A stretch of 64,000 bases of DNA from Bradyrhizobium commune (GCF_015624505.1 NZ_CP061379.1:6634001-6698000), one strand, 5' to 3'; shown: positions 38,052 to 49,973, counted from the stretch's first letter. The notes: generated by a model from the letters alone, not told the origin. Numbers and translations: made by a program.

Positions 38052-39617
38052 TCATCTCCTCTGGATTTCAGGCGACATCAGCAGCAGCGCCAAGGCCTGC
38101 TGGCGCGATTCCGCGCGCTCGATGGTCCGTCGCGTTTCGACCGACGCCGCATCGGCTGCGGCAAATTCAAGGAGGTCGAGCGGATCGATGTTGTTGCCGA
38201 GCCGCGCGCCCATCTGGGAGGCGATGTCGAGCCGCAGCTTGATGCCTTCGGGCGCGGCCCAGGCGGCGCTGGTGTCGGGAAAGCCGTTGGGTCCGGCCGG
38301 CGACCACAAGGGCTGGCCGAGCAAATTGAGATTGCCGAGATAGCCGCCCGGGTCCTCAGGCACGCGCGCGAGCAGCCGTCCGCTCGCGACCAGGAAATCG
38401 TAGGGTGAGCGCATCTTGGTCAGCGGCGCCTGCCACGCTTCGTTGGAATCGACCAGCGCCGTTGCGAACGCCTTCAGATCGCCGTCGGTCTTGACGAAGA
38501 CGTCGCGCAGCCGCGCGACCAGGGTCGGCGGCGGGTCGTCGGCGACGAAGTGGCGGACGAATTTGGTGGCGATGAAATTCGCGGTCGAGGGATGACGCGC
38601 GATGTCGGCGAGCGCGGCCTCGCCCTGCGCGAGGCCCGTCGCCTCGTAGGTCTTGCCGAGCAGCACTTGTGCCCCCGGCTGGTGCGCATTGGCGTTGAAC
38701 GCGAAGGAGCCGGGCACTCCGAGCTGTCCTTGCCGCCCGGCAAAGGTCCAGCCCGTGATGATGCGCGCCAGCGAGGTGACGTCCTCCTGCGTGTAGCCGC
38801 CGCCGACGCCGAGCGTATGCAGCTCCATGATCTCGCGGGCGAGATTTTCGTTCAGCCCGCGCTTGCGGTTCTGCCCGGCGCGCGAATCCGGCCCCAGCGA
38901 TTGCTGGTTGTCGAGGAAGAACAGCATCGCCGGATGCTGCTCGACCGCCTTCAGCATCTCGGCGAAGCGCCCGAGCACGTGCGGCCGGATCGCCTCGCGC
39001 TCGAACGCGCCGGCCCACATCCGCGCCAGCTCGCCCTTGTTGGCGGAGATGCAGAAATGATTGGACCAGAACACGACGAGGCGCTCGGTGAAGCCGCAAT
39101 CGACCAGGGTGGCGCGCTGCAACCGCGCCAGCGCCTCGGCGCGAAACGTTTTCTGGATCACGTTGAGCGGTTGCGGTGACGGCTTTGCAGCGGGCGGCGC
39201 AGCCGCGTTGGGCTGCATGGTGTCGGGCTTCGCTGCGCCGTCCGCCGGCTTCGCCTCGGCCATCTGGCCGGCGATCTCGGTCATCACCGTGTTGAGCGAG
39301 AGATTGCGACGCAATGTGTTGTCGGGCTTGGGGGCAGCCGGCGGCGGCGCTGACGGCGCCTCGGCCGGCGTGGCGGCTTTGGCCGCTTCGCGCGCCTGCT
39401 TGACCTGGTCCTGATAGGCGAAGGCGGCCTGGCCAAGCTGCGGCGTCGATTGCAGGCCCGGCGCCTCCAGCAGCACGCCGAAAGGGCGCGCCAATTCCGC
39501 CTTCACAAAGCCGCGCGGATCGGAGGCCGCGTTGATGAGATCGCCGGATGCGCCGCCGCGGGCACCGAAGCCGAAACGGTTCAGCGCAACGAGGGCGGCT
39601 TGCGAATCGCGGGCCAT
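38052..39617 (-). CDS. DUF1800 family protein
   Basis: A 521-residue protein with the DUF1800 pattern: QAALVALNRFGFGAR, TLVDCGFTERLVVFWSNHFC, NLAREIMELHTLGVGGGYTQ and ANFIATKFVRHFVADDPPP. Its function is unknown; it regularly pairs with DUF1501 proteins as here. A low-complexity Ala/Pro segment lies around 85-145. The ATG at 39617 has a GGAGG-like site upstream. Confidence 0.87.
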   Translation of the reverse strand: MARDSQAALVALNRFGFGARGGASGDLINAASDPRGFVKAELARPFGVLLEAPGLQSTPQLGQAAFAYQDQVKQAREAAKAATPAEAPSAPPPAAPKPDNTLRRNLSLNTVMTEIAGQMAEAKPADGAAKPDTMQPNAAAPPAAKPSPQPLNVIQKTFRAEALARLQRATLVDCGFTERLVVFWSNHFCISANKGELARMWAGAFEREAIRPHVLGRFAEMLKAVEQHPAMLFFLDNQQSLGPDSRAGQNRKRGLNENLAREIMELHTLGVGGGYTQEDVTSLARIITGWTFAGRQGQLGVPGSFAFNANAHQPGAQVLLGKTYEATGLAQGEAALADIARHPSTANFIATKFVRHFVADDPPPTLVARLRDVFVKTDGDLKAFATALVDSNEAWQAPLTKMRSPYDFLVASGRLLARVPEDPGGYLGNLNLLGQPLWSPAGPNGFPDTSAAWAAPEGIKLRLDIASQMGARLGNNIDPLDLLEFAAADAASVETRRTIERAESRQQALALLLMSPEIQRR

Positions 39618-39731
39618 CGATTTGTCCTCCGCGCGTTGCCAGCCGCTTCCCTGGTCTGTGCGCGACGCCTAATATAGCGTAGCGGGAGATGAACCCGACA
39701 TGAAAATGACGGCGAAGCTTTTGCGTAAATC

Positions 39732-39929
39732 ATGACAAATCCGAAAGAATTCTCGTTGCAGGAGCCGCAGCCCCGCCGTCTCGCCTGTTCCCGCTGCGGC
39801 ACCGAGTTCGGCTGCGATCCCTCGGGCAATTGCTGGTGCGCGGAGGAGACGGCAAAGCTGCCGATGCCGGTCAAGCGCGAGGACTGCCTGTGCCGGGAGT
39901 GTTTGCGCAAGGCGGCGGCTACAGCCTAA
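39732..39929 (+). CDS. Cysteine-rich CWC protein
   Basis: A 65-residue protein with eight cysteines arranged as CSRCGTEFGCD...NCWCAEE...CLCRECL, the CWC pattern of small metal-binding proteins. Probably cytoplasmic, binding zinc. Its stop overlaps the stop of the converging GST gene by four bases. Confidence 0.78.
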   Translation: MTNPKEFSLQEPQPRRLACSRCGTEFGCDPSGNCWCAEETAKLPMPVKREDCLCRECLRKAAATA

Positions 39930-40624
39930 ACCGCATGCCCCGGCGATCTGCGCGCCATGCCGTCGAACGCGTCGAGCAGCTTGTCACGCCACGCATAGAC
40001 CGGATCATCCGCCTCCAGCAGCTTGAACGGGCTGGTCACGCGCGCCCATTGAAAGCCGCCGAACACGATGTAGTCCGCGTAGTTCGGCGCCTTGCCGCCG
40101 ATGAAGGGCTGCGTCTTGAACGTCTGCCGCATCACCTCGAGCGATTTGCGGAATGCGGCCACGCCCGTGTCGCGGCCCGCCATGACGTCTTCCAGACTCT
40201 TGCCGCCGAAGCGAGCCTCGCGCGATGTGCGGAAATAGTCGGCATCGACCTCGGCGAGATGCTTCGGGATGTCGGCGATGATCAGCGGAAAGATGCCGCC
40301 GACGATGGCGATGTCGCCCCAGGCGTTGAGCATGCGCGCCATGGCCCGGCCGCCCTCGCCGCCGAACAGCGACGGGCGGTCGGGGAAATTGTCCTCGAGA
40401 TAATTCGCGATCGCCCAGGAATCGACCACCGGCCTGTCGTGATGCAACAGCACCGGCACCTTCTCCGAGCCATGCGGCGCGATCGTGCTCTTCTCGGTGA
40501 ACCGCCAGGGCAGCGATTCCGCCGACAGTCCCTTATGCGCCAGCGCCATCCGCGTGCGCCAGCAATACGGGCTGAAGGGGCGCGCGGCGTCGGTGCCGAC
40601 GAGTTCGTAGAGCTTGAGTGACAT
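39926..40624 (-). CDS. Glutathione S-transferase family protein
   Basis: A 232-residue GST: LKLYELVGTDAARPFSPYCWRTRMALAHKG, then EKVPVLLHHDRPVVDSWAI and a helical C-terminus with FIGGKAPNYADYIVFGGFQW. It matches GST-like proteins with a YCWR motif at the N-terminus in place of the classical serine. The ATG at 40624 is preceded by a weak ribosome site; a longer frame to 40642 is rejected. Confidence 0.87.
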   Translation of the reverse strand: MSLKLYELVGTDAARPFSPYCWRTRMALAHKGLSAESLPWRFTEKSTIAPHGSEKVPVLLHHDRPVVDSWAIANYLEDNFPDRPSLFGGEGGRAMARMLNAWGDIAIVGGIFPLIIADIPKHLAEVDADYFRTSREARFGGKSLEDVMAGRDTGVAAFRKSLEVMRQTFKTQPFIGGKAPNYADYIVFGGFQWARVTSPFKLLEADDPVYAWRDKLLDAFDGMARRSPGHAV

Positions 40625-40646
40625 GGAAGGTGGCCTCCACATGCTC

Positions 40647-40734
40647 CGTCATTGCGAGGAGCCCTTGCGACGAAGCAATCCAGACTGCCTCCGCGGGCGC
40701 ATTCTGGATTGCTTCGCTGACGCTCGCAATGACG
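40647..40734. repeat. CGTCATTGCGAG palindromic repeat
   Basis: CGTCATTGCGAG (40647-40658) and CTCGCAATGACG (40723-40734) form perfect inverted ends, with an inner GAAGCAATCCAGA/TCTGGATTGCTTC pair. It lies between the GST and a small protein gene and differs in sequence from the CATTCCGGG family. Confidence 0.87.
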
Positions 40735-40747
40735 ATGTGGTGAGGCG

Positions 40748-40978
40748 TCACCGCCCGTTCGTGCGCAGCAGCCTTTCGCCGTCTTCCGTCACCGCGATGA
40801 TCAGGCCAATGCCTGCAATCGTCTCGCGCGCGACATAGCCGCGGTCGGCGGCATCCTCCCAGATGGTGAGGCGCGGGCACGAGGTCTTCCAGGTCGAGAT
40901 CACCTCGGCATAGGTGCGCGGCTCGCGCGCGATCCATTCGACGAAGTCCAGCACCAGCGGGTCGGCGCGACAGCTCAT
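40748..40978 (-). CDS. Small hypothetical protein, winged-helix-like
   Basis: A 76-residue protein starting MSCRADPLVLDFVEWIAREP, followed by RTYAEVISTWKTSCPRLTIW and a beta-hairpin-like end (GLIIAVTEDGERLL). The helix-helix-wing order suggests a small DNA-binding-type fold, but that is inference. The ATG overlaps the stop of the exporter gene (ATGA), so it is translated with it. Confidence 0.68.
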   Translation of the reverse strand: MSCRADPLVLDFVEWIAREPRTYAEVISTWKTSCPRLTIWEDAADRGYVARETIAGIGLIIAVTEDGERLLRTNGR

Positions 40979-41754
40979 TGCAAACCTCCCTTGGCAAAGG
41001 CGGCCAATACTGGCGTGCGAACCAGCAGCCAGCCGCCATAGGCGATGTAGTAGCAGGCGACGGTGGTGATCAGCTTGTTCGACCAGGCGATGAATTGCTG
41101 GTCGGTCATGGCTTCGAGCAGCCGCCGCGCCAGCGTGGTGCCGAGCATCGAGGCTGCGATCGCGACGCCGGCCAGCACCGGATCGAGCGTGGCGGCCTGG
41201 TCGATCACGCCGCCGAAATAGATCAGCTTGGTGAAATGGCTGACGAGCTGGCACATCGCCTTGGTCGCCACTTTCTCGCGCCGGCCGAAATCGCCGCCAA
41301 GGAAGAAGGTGTCGAGCAGCGGACCGGAGACGCCGGTCATCAGCATCAGGCCCATGCAGATCGTGCCGTAGACGCTGCCCTGCCAGAGTCTATCAGGGTC
41401 GGGCTTGATATTCGAAGGCAGCAGCCGCGCCATGAACGGCGTGGCCCCCAGCAGCAACAGCGCCATCGGCTTGTCCGGCACGTAGCGGGTCAGCGACCAG
41501 GCCGCCAGCGCGATGGCAGCGCCGACCATATAATTCGCGACCGGCCGCCAGCGGATATGCGCGCGCCACAGCAAAGCGCGCCAGCCGTTCGACGCCATCT
41601 GCGTGATCGCGTGCAGCACCATCGCGGTCGGCAGCGGCATCAGCGCCAGCAGCACGCCGATCAGGATCAGCCCGCCCGCCATGCCGAACAGCCCCGACAG
41701 GAAGGCGGTGGCGACCATCAGCAATCCGAGGGCAGCGATCATGATGGGCGTCAA
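40975..41754 (-). CDS. TauE/SafE family membrane exporter
   Basis: A 259-residue membrane protein with about eight helices, including ALGLLMVATAFLSGLFGMAGGLILIG and MTGVSGPLLDTFFLGGD, which fit TauE/SafE transporters of sulfite or organosulfonates. The substrate is unknown. A TTG at 41754 has AGGAG with a six-base spacer; the ATG at 41742 has no useful ribosome site, so the TTG start is preferred. It forms a coupled pair with the small gene at 40748 and is divergent from a LysR regulator. Confidence 0.82.
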   Translation of the reverse strand: MTPIMIAALGLLMVATAFLSGLFGMAGGLILIGVLLALMPLPTAMVLHAITQMASNGWRALLWRAHIRWRPVANYMVGAAIALAAWSLTRYVPDKPMALLLLGATPFMARLLPSNIKPDPDRLWQGSVYGTICMGLMLMTGVSGPLLDTFFLGGDFGRREKVATKAMCQLVSHFTKLIYFGGVIDQAATLDPVLAGVAIAASMLGTTLARRLLEAMTDQQFIAWSNKLITTVACYYIAYGGWLLVRTPVLAAFAKGGLQ

Positions 41755-41910
41755 AGGTTTCTCCTGGAGTGGCACGTTGAATAAGGAGCGCACGCTGCGT
41801 GCACTCCCTCGCCCTACCGTTGTGGGGAGAGGCGAAAGAGAGCGTGCCTCGCTTGCCCCGCTTGCGCAAACTGAGTTATCTTGGCCTGGCATCAGCTTTC
41901 CTGAGGGTCC

Positions 41911-42831
41911 TTGCTTTTGCGGCGGCTGCTCTTTCTCAACGGCATCAAGGCATTCGAGGCGGCGGCGCGGACCGGCAGCTTTGCCTCCGCCGGCGTCGAG
42001 CTGAACGTTTCGGCCGCTGCCGTCAGCCGCATGGTGCATCTCTTGGAAGAGCGGCTCGGCGTCGCGCTGTTCGAGCGCAAGGCCAACAAGCTCGTGCTGA
42101 CGCAGGCCGGCCGCGCCTATCAGAGCGGGCTGACGCCGATCTTCGATGCGCTGGCAAGCCTCACCGCGCAGGTGACGGCGCCGTCAAGCGTCCGCGTGCT
42201 CACCATCGGCGTCGGCCACACCTTTGCGATGCGCTGGCTGATCCCGCGGCTGTCGGAGTTTCGCAGCGAGGAGCCGGACATCGAGGTGCGCTTCACCACC
42301 GGCGGCGCCGAGGCGCCGTTCGGCGAGGACTGGAGCTGCGGCATCAAGCTTGGCACCGGCGACTGGCCCGGCCTCGTCGCCGAGCCGCTGTTCGCCGGCG
42401 ATCTGACCCCGGTCTGCGTGCCGCGCCTCGCCAACGGCCTGAAGCGTCCGGCCGACCTCAAAGGCCCCGGCCTGATCCGCGTCACGCATTCGCCGGAGGA
42501 CTGGCCGATCTGGCTCAAGGCCGCCGGCCTGACGCGCATCAACGCGCGCGGGCCGGAGTTCCAGTTCTACGGCCAGGCGCTCCAGGCCGCCGCCGACGGG
42601 CTCGGCATCGCCATGGGGATCCGGCCCTATATCGACGACGATCTTGCCGCCGGCCGGCTGGTGGCGCCGTTCGACCTGTCGGTGCCCAAGGGCATGCGCT
42701 GGTACCTGCTCTATCGCAGCTTCCAGACCGAGCAGCGCGATTTCGCCGCGTTCCGCCGCTGGATCATGCGCACCGCTGCGGAACCCGCGACCCGGCCGCG
42801 ACGGCTCGGACGCGCCGCCGGACGAGGGTGA
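41911..42831 (+). CDS. LysR-type regulator, GcvA-like
   Basis: A 306-residue LysR protein with an N-terminal HTH (LLFLNGIKAFEAAARTGSFA, then SAAAVSRMVHLLEERLGVALF) and a periplasmic-binding-type effector domain. The motif GRAYQSGLTPIFDALA and the RMVHLLEE helix resemble GcvA-like regulators. It starts at TTG 41911 after GAGGG; no ATG lies in a better place. It is divergent from the TauE gene, which it may control. Confidence 0.88.
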   Translation: MLLRRLLFLNGIKAFEAAARTGSFASAGVELNVSAAAVSRMVHLLEERLGVALFERKANKLVLTQAGRAYQSGLTPIFDALASLTAQVTAPSSVRVLTIGVGHTFAMRWLIPRLSEFRSEEPDIEVRFTTGGAEAPFGEDWSCGIKLGTGDWPGLVAEPLFAGDLTPVCVPRLANGLKRPADLKGPGLIRVTHSPEDWPIWLKAAGLTRINARGPEFQFYGQALQAAADGLGIAMGIRPYIDDDLAAGRLVAPFDLSVPKGMRWYLLYRSFQTEQRDFAAFRRWIMRTAAEPATRPRRLGRAAGRG

Positions 42832-42936
42832 TCACCCTTCCGGGTGAAAAAGCTGGTCGCTTGTGAACGGCTTCACATACCGAAATCCACAAACGTGGTC
42901 CTCTAACCCTCCGACAAGAGCATTTGGGGACTACCA

Positions 42937-43164
42937 ATGACGACCCTTTACGACGGTTTTGACATCGAATCCTTCGAAGCTGGCAAGGGACTGTGGCACG
43001 CCCGGATCCGCCGCGCCGATTTCAGCCCGGTGGCCATCGACGGCGTGCTGTTCCCGGCCATGGAGGTCGGCTTCGCCTGGCCCGATCCCGACGCCGCGAT
43101 CGCCGACGCCAAGCATCACATCGACCGCTTCCGCCGGCGCGCCGAAGACAGCGACGACGAATAA
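42937..43164 (+). CDS. Conserved small hypothetical protein
   Basis: A 75-residue, acidic protein: TTLYDGFDIESFEAGKGLWH, ARIRRADFSPVAIDGVLFPA, and a C-terminal helix DAAIADAKHHIDRFRRRAED. The pattern (strand, strand, helix) is seen in rhizobial small proteins of unknown function. It is followed by a zinc-ribbon gene at 43220. Confidence 0.7.
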   Translation: MTTLYDGFDIESFEAGKGLWHARIRRADFSPVAIDGVLFPAMEVGFAWPDPDAAIADAKHHIDRFRRRAEDSDDE

Positions 43165-43219
43165 GCGAGCCCGACTGCAAGCAGATCGAAGACAGCGCGG
43201 CGTAACAGGGGAACCGGTC

Positions 43220-43447
43220 ATGTCCATCATCGACATCGAAGACGCACCGCGGCCGCGGATCTACGCTCGCAATGTGTTGTCGAGATGCCCGGAATGCGAC
43301 AGCGATCTCGCGGTGCTCCGCGTGATCAGCGGTCGCGCGGGATGCGAGTACTGGACCATGCGCTGCACCGATTGCGGCGGCATCCATCTCGACATCCTCG
43401 AGCCGCGCGTGACGGCCGAGGACGACGGGCCGCTTCCGGCGGCGTGA
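43220..43447 (+). CDS. Small zinc-ribbon protein
   Basis: A 75-residue protein with a four-cysteine ribbon: LSRCPECDSDLAVLRV, then EYWTMRCTDCGGIHLD. Probably cytoplasmic. The ATG at 43220 has AGGGGA upstream. It sits 55 bases after the gene at 42937 on the same strand, so both may share a transcript. Function unknown. Confidence 0.7.
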   Translation: MSIIDIEDAPRPRIYARNVLSRCPECDSDLAVLRVISGRAGCEYWTMRCTDCGGIHLDILEPRVTAEDDGPLPAA

Positions 43448-43564
43448 CGTTCCCGGCCTGCCGCGGAAGCCGGGCAGACAGCCTCCCGGGAAAATCATGC
43501 AATCGTCTTCTTAAGGTTGCAATCACCCAATAGCGTTGTGGTTTCCCAGACAGGAGGCCGTCCA

Positions 43565-44914
43565 ATGGCTAGAGGTGCTCATACCCATCTTCCTGATCCC
43601 ATCTTTCACGAACCTGTTTTCGGCGAGACCGAGAAGCTTCCGGACCCCAACGGTTTCTCCACATCGCACCCGAGTGATTCGAAGTTGTACGGGCAGATCC
43701 AGGATCTGCTGACCAAAGACGTTGTCGCGATTCCACCTTCGCGGGTCGCCGACAACGCCGTGGTTCCGCTTTCGGACGCCTATGGAAACCACGGGCCGCA
43801 GGTCATCAAGCTGATCGAGGATGCCGGCAAGATCATCTTTCATGCCCTCGGCGATTCCGGTGCTTCCGACGTCCGCAAATTTGCCAATGAGCTGCATGTC
43901 GCCGACCAGGTGACGCTCGACGCCGCGTCGTCGACGGGAGGCAACCGGCCCGCATTCCTGTTCCATCTCGGCGACGTCGTCTACAATTTCGGCGAGGCGC
44001 AGTACTATTACGACCAGTTCTACGAGCCATTCCGAAACTATCCCGCGCCGATCTTCGCGATCCCCGGCAATCACGATTCCTTCGTCGTGCCGGGCACGAA
44101 GGAAGGGCACGAGCCGCTGACGACGTTCCAGCGCAATTTCTGCGCCAAGGACCGCATCATCACGCAGGAGGCCGGCTCGCTGCACCGGACTGCCATGATC
44201 CAGCCCGGGGTCTATTTCGCGCTGGACGCGCCCTTCGTCAGGATCATCGGCCTGTTCAGCAACGCGCTCGAGGATCCCGGCGTGATCTCGAACCAGGATG
44301 GCAAATGGTCCGAAGTCTCCGACGCCCAGATCAAGTTCCTGCACGCCCAGCTCAAGAAGATCAAGGATGAGAAATACAATGGTGCGGTTCTGATCGCCAC
44401 GCATCACCCGCCCTTCAGCTACGCGCCGCACGACAGCGGAGGCGGCACCGGCGGCAATCACGGCTCGAGCACCGTGATGCTCCAGCAGATCGACAATGTC
44501 TGCCGCGCCGAAGGCGTCTGTCCGCATGCCTTCCTGTCGGCGCATGCCCACAATTACCAGCGCTACACCCGTGTCATCGAATTCGGCGGCAAGGAGATCG
44601 ACGTGCCGTTCATCGTGTGCGGTGACGGCGGTCACAACGTCAATCCGCTGGTGCGCGCCGCGCACGGCCACCCGGCGCAGGAACCGAATGCCGGTTCCGA
44701 CGTCGGCTATCTCGAAGGCAAGCACAAGCCGGCCTGGGCCAAGCAGCTGCTGCTGGAGAAATATGACGACCAGAATTACGGCTATCTGCGCATCCATGTC
44801 GACAAAGAGGAGCTCAAGATCGGCTTCCACCAGGTCGGCGTGCGGACGCTGGCGCAATCGCGTTATGACATGGTGACGGTGAACCTCGCCGATCATGCGA
44901 TGGTGGCGAACTGA
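43565..44914 (+). CDS. Metallophosphoesterase
   Basis: A 449-residue calcineurin-like phosphoesterase. It carries the metal-site series GDSG ([10 protein letters not shown]), [20 protein letters not shown] and [10 protein letters not shown], in order. It is likely to hydrolyse phosphomonoesters or diesters; the substrate is unknown. No signal peptide is obvious at the start chosen, so location is uncertain. AGGAGG precedes the ATG at 43565; an upstream frame to 43517 adds unrelated residues. Confidence 0.9.
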   Translation: MARGAHTHLPDPIFHEPVFGETEKLPDPNGFSTSHPSDSKLYGQIQDLLTKDVVAIPPSRVADNAVVPLSDAYGNHGPQVIKLIEDAGKIIFHALGDSGASDVRKFANELHVADQVTLDAASSTGGNRPAFLFHLGDVVYNFGEAQYYYDQFYEPFRNYPAPIFAIPGNHDSFVVPGTKEGHEPLTTFQRNFCAKDRIITQEAGSLHRTAMIQPGVYFALDAPFVRIIGLFSNALEDPGVISNQDGKWSEVSDAQIKFLHAQLKKIKDEKYNGAVLIATHHPPFSYAPHDSGGGTGGNHGSSTVMLQQIDNVCRAEGVCPHAFLSAHAHNYQRYTRVIEFGGKEIDVPFIVCGDGGHNVNPLVRAAHGHPAQEPNAGSDVGYLEGKHKPAWAKQLLLEKYDDQNYGYLRIHVDKEELKIGFHQVGVRTLAQSRYDMVTVNLADHAMVAN

Positions 44915-44930
44915 GCGGCGGCATCGGCAC

Positions 44931-45090
44931 TGGGCTCCCTATCCCGCTTGCGGGGGAGGGCTGGGGTGGGGGTATCTCCGCGTCGGGATCGTCAGGGATT
45001 GCGCGGAATGTCCCTGCGTGGCGAGAGCCCTCACCCGCCGCGCTCTGAGAGCGCGTCGGCCTCTCCCGCAAGCGGGAGAGGCGGAACAAG
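44931..45090. repeat. CTCTCCCGCAAGCGGGAG palindromic repeats
   Basis: Two related palindromic units (CCCGCTTGCGGGGGAGG and CCTCTCCCGCAAGCGGGAG) face each other between the phosphoesterase and uvrB genes. Variants of the CTCCCC...GGGGAG motif also appear at 15180-15206, 27896-27920 and 41805-41838. Dispersed intergenic repeats. Confidence 0.6.
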
Positions 45091-45185
45091 CCCAGCGCAT
45101 CCTGCTGCCAACCTGCTGTCAGCAGCCTGACTTGCGACGGGCATTCGCCCTTTCCCGAGCGGCGGACTCGTCCCATATTCGGGGC

Positions 45186-48089
<2,904 letters not shown>

Positions 48090-48134
48090 GGCGGCAGCGC
48101 TAGCAATCCCTGCGAGTTTCGCTACGCTACCCCT

Positions 48135-48902
48135 ATGAAACTCGGCTTCGAAGAAACCCAGTCCTCGTACACCAGCGGCTCGCAAAACGCTCGCGCATGG
48201 ACCGAGGCTTGGGTAAAGGCCTGGGCCTATTGTCCTCACTGCGGCAGCGCAACCATGTCGCAGTTTCCGAACAACAGCCCGGTCGCTGACTTTCTTTGCA
48301 AATCGTGCAAGGAAGAATTTGAGCTCAAGAGCCAAAAAGGAAAGTTCGGCCCGACTGTGTCGGACGGCGCCTACAAGACGAAGTGCGAGCGGCTTGCTGC
48401 GAGCAACAATCCAAACCTATTACTGATGAACTACGACCGCAGATCACTCGCGGTCGTCAACCTATTCATCGTGCCGAAGCACTTCTTCGTCCCAGAGATT
48501 ATTCAAGAACGAAAGCCGCTGGCGGCTACCGCGCGGCGCGCCGGCTGGATCGGATCGAACATTCTGCTAAGCAAGGTGCCCGAGTCCGGTAAAATCCATA
48601 TCGTGCAGAACGGCGTAATCCGGCCCAAGGAATTGGTCCTTGAAGAATGGCGGAAGACGCTCTTTCTGCGAAGCAAGTCTTTGGAAGCGCGCGGCTGGTT
48701 GCTGGACGTGTTGAAATGCGTGGAGTCGCTAGGCAAGCGCGAATTCACGCTTGAGGAAGCCTATGCCTTCGATCGACATCTCGGCGAACTCTATCCGGGC
48801 AACCAGAACGTTCGACCAAAGATACGCCAACAGCTTCAGTACCTACGCGATCGTGGATTTATCGAGTTCGTTTCTCGCGGCAGCTATCGTTTGAAATCGT
48901 GA
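48135..48902 (+). CDS. DpnI-like methyl-directed restriction endonuclease
   Basis: A 255-residue protein closely resembling type IIM DpnI over its whole length. The zinc site is C33, C36, C55 and C58 (YCPHCG and CKSC). The catalytic PD-(D/E)xK residues D52, E63 and K65 sit in PVADFLCKSCKEEFELKSQK. PTARRAGWIGSNI, SLEARGWLLDVL and a winged-helix C-terminus (VRPKIRQQLQYLRDRGFIEF) also match. DpnI cuts G(m6A)TC only when methylated, so this enzyme would attack Dam-methylated foreign DNA; site specificity here is inferred from homology. No methyltransferase is beside it, as expected for type IIM. It lies between uvrB and a zinc-ribbon gene and is less GC-rich than its neighbours. Confidence 0.93.
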   Translation: MKLGFEETQSSYTSGSQNARAWTEAWVKAWAYCPHCGSATMSQFPNNSPVADFLCKSCKEEFELKSQKGKFGPTVSDGAYKTKCERLAASNNPNLLLMNYDRRSLAVVNLFIVPKHFFVPEIIQERKPLAATARRAGWIGSNILLSKVPESGKIHIVQNGVIRPKELVLEEWRKTLFLRSKSLEARGWLLDVLKCVESLGKREFTLEEAYAFDRHLGELYPGNQNVRPKIRQQLQYLRDRGFIEFVSRGSYRLKS

Positions 48903-48910
48903 GGTCGGAT

Positions 48911-49192
48911 ATGGCCTGGTTCCTAAATTTCTACCGATGTGTTCGGTGCAGGAAGATGTGGACTGATGAATGGTCTTGCACCTGCGACGACGAATGCCCG
49001 CACTGCGCCTTCCGCGACATGACGCCGTTCAACAGTGAGGACTTAACCGAACTGATCGTTGAGGAAAGCGGAAAATTCGTTGTGCTACGCTCATCCGAAC
49101 AGGCGGAGGACGATCCCGACTACGAGGAGCTTGGCCGCTTTCCAACCCGAGATGCAGCGAAGGATTTCCTGCGCTCTTATGAGCCGAATTGA
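48911..49192 (+). CDS. Small zinc-ribbon protein downstream of DpnI homologue
   Basis: A 93-residue protein with FYRCVRCRKMW and CTCDDECPHC, a zinc-binding ribbon, followed by an acidic alpha/beta tail (LIVEESGKFVVLRSSEQAED). The ATG at 48911 has GAGGT upstream and starts only eight bases after the DpnI-like stop, so the two are probably co-expressed. Similar ribbons occur elsewhere in rhizobia without DpnI, so a link to restriction is only suggested. Confidence 0.72.
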   Translation: MAWFLNFYRCVRCRKMWTDEWSCTCDDECPHCAFRDMTPFNSEDLTELIVEESGKFVVLRSSEQAEDDPDYEELGRFPTRDAAKDFLRSYEPN

Positions 49193-49249
49193 GCGCGGCT
49201 CGCGGATAAATTCTGTGCAAACGTTAGGACACGGCTTCGCCGGGCTATG

Positions 49250-49288
49250 GATTCCGGGCTCGCCGCTCCGCGGCGCCCCGGAATGACG
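49250..49288. repeat. GATTCCGGG/CCCCGGAATGACG repeat
   Basis: A short hairpin (CCGGGCTCGCCGC/GCGGCGCCCCGG) identical in plan to the CATTCCGGG family at 8021, 36724 and 62139. It sits 58 bases after the zinc-ribbon stop. Confidence 0.75.
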
Positions 49289-49298
49289 AGCGGATAGA

Positions 49299-49685
49299 TC
49301 ACCCCACGCTCGCCGTCACCACCCCCAACACCGACAGCAGCAGCACGGTGGTCATGAGCTGGAGCGACGCCACCGGCTGGGTGCGCCATGCGGTGATCTT
49401 GTCGGCGAGCGGCAGGGTCGGATCGAAGAATTTTGGTTCGTAGACGGTCTTGAAGACGGCAGGGAAGCTCGGGCCCAGGGTGACCGCGAGCAGCGCGTGC
49501 ATCAGCGAGGCGGCGGCGACGAAGATGGCGACGCCGGGGTCGCCGACGAGGTCGTGGTTGCCGAACAGTTTGAGCAGCATCGCCGCGGTGGCAAAGGTCG
49601 GAAAACTCTGGAGGACCGCCGTCAGCGCGAGGCCTTCGAGCGCGTTGCGCAGGCGGGACTTCCTTGCGGCGGCGATGGTGGCCAT
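49299..49685 (-). CDS. Small integral membrane protein
   Basis: A 128-residue protein with about three hydrophobic helices (ALTAVLQSFPTFATAAMLL, VAIFVAAASLMHALLAVTL, LQLMTTVLLLSVLGVVT) and a basic N-terminus. No family is recognised. The ATG at 49685 has GGAG upstream; a longer start at 49712 is possible. Confidence 0.65.
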   Translation of the reverse strand: MATIAAARKSRLRNALEGLALTAVLQSFPTFATAAMLLKLFGNHDLVGDPGVAIFVAAASLMHALLAVTLGPSFPAVFKTVYEPKFFDPTLPLADKITAWRTQPVASLQLMTTVLLLSVLGVVTASVG

Positions 49686-49793
49686 GGCACGTCTCCGAGA
49701 TGACATGCCCATGACGTTATGCGCGCCGGGATGGGGGTGATGTGAGATGGGTCACGCCCTGCCGGGAGACAGGACCCGCGGTCGCGAACAGCC

Positions 49794-49973
49794 TTAGAGC
49801 TGACGGAAAAATACCAGGTAAATTGCGAGGCCGATCGTCGAGAACGACAGCAAGACGCCGAGCCAATTGTATTTGACGCCCGGCGAACGGGACGCGTTTC
49901 CCACGAAAGCGACGAGGAAATACAGGAACAGGATTGCGAGGACGACGCCCCACAAGAACTTCCCGACGGCCAT
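49794..49973 (-). CDS. Tiny two-helix membrane protein
   Basis: A 59-residue frame, below usual length limits: MAVGKFLWGVVLAILFLYFL, then NASRSPGVKYNWLG and GLAIYLVFFRQL, so two membrane helices with a basic end. It lies 80 bases from the next gene. The plausible composition and placement support it, but function is unknown. Confidence 0.58.
   Translation of the reverse strand: MAVGKFLWGVVLAILFLYFLVAFVGNASRSPGVKYNWLGVLLSFSTIGLAIYLVFFRQL

Noticed and set aside
44915..45185. Upstream extension of uvrB to 44895
   Set aside because: The frame continues through palindromic repeats; the ATG at 45186 starts the Lys/Pro-rich but plausible N-terminus.
48135..49192. DpnI-like gene as part of a normal restriction-modification pair
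   Set aside because: No methyltransferase frame lies beside it; DpnI-type enzymes need methylated targets and no cognate methylase.
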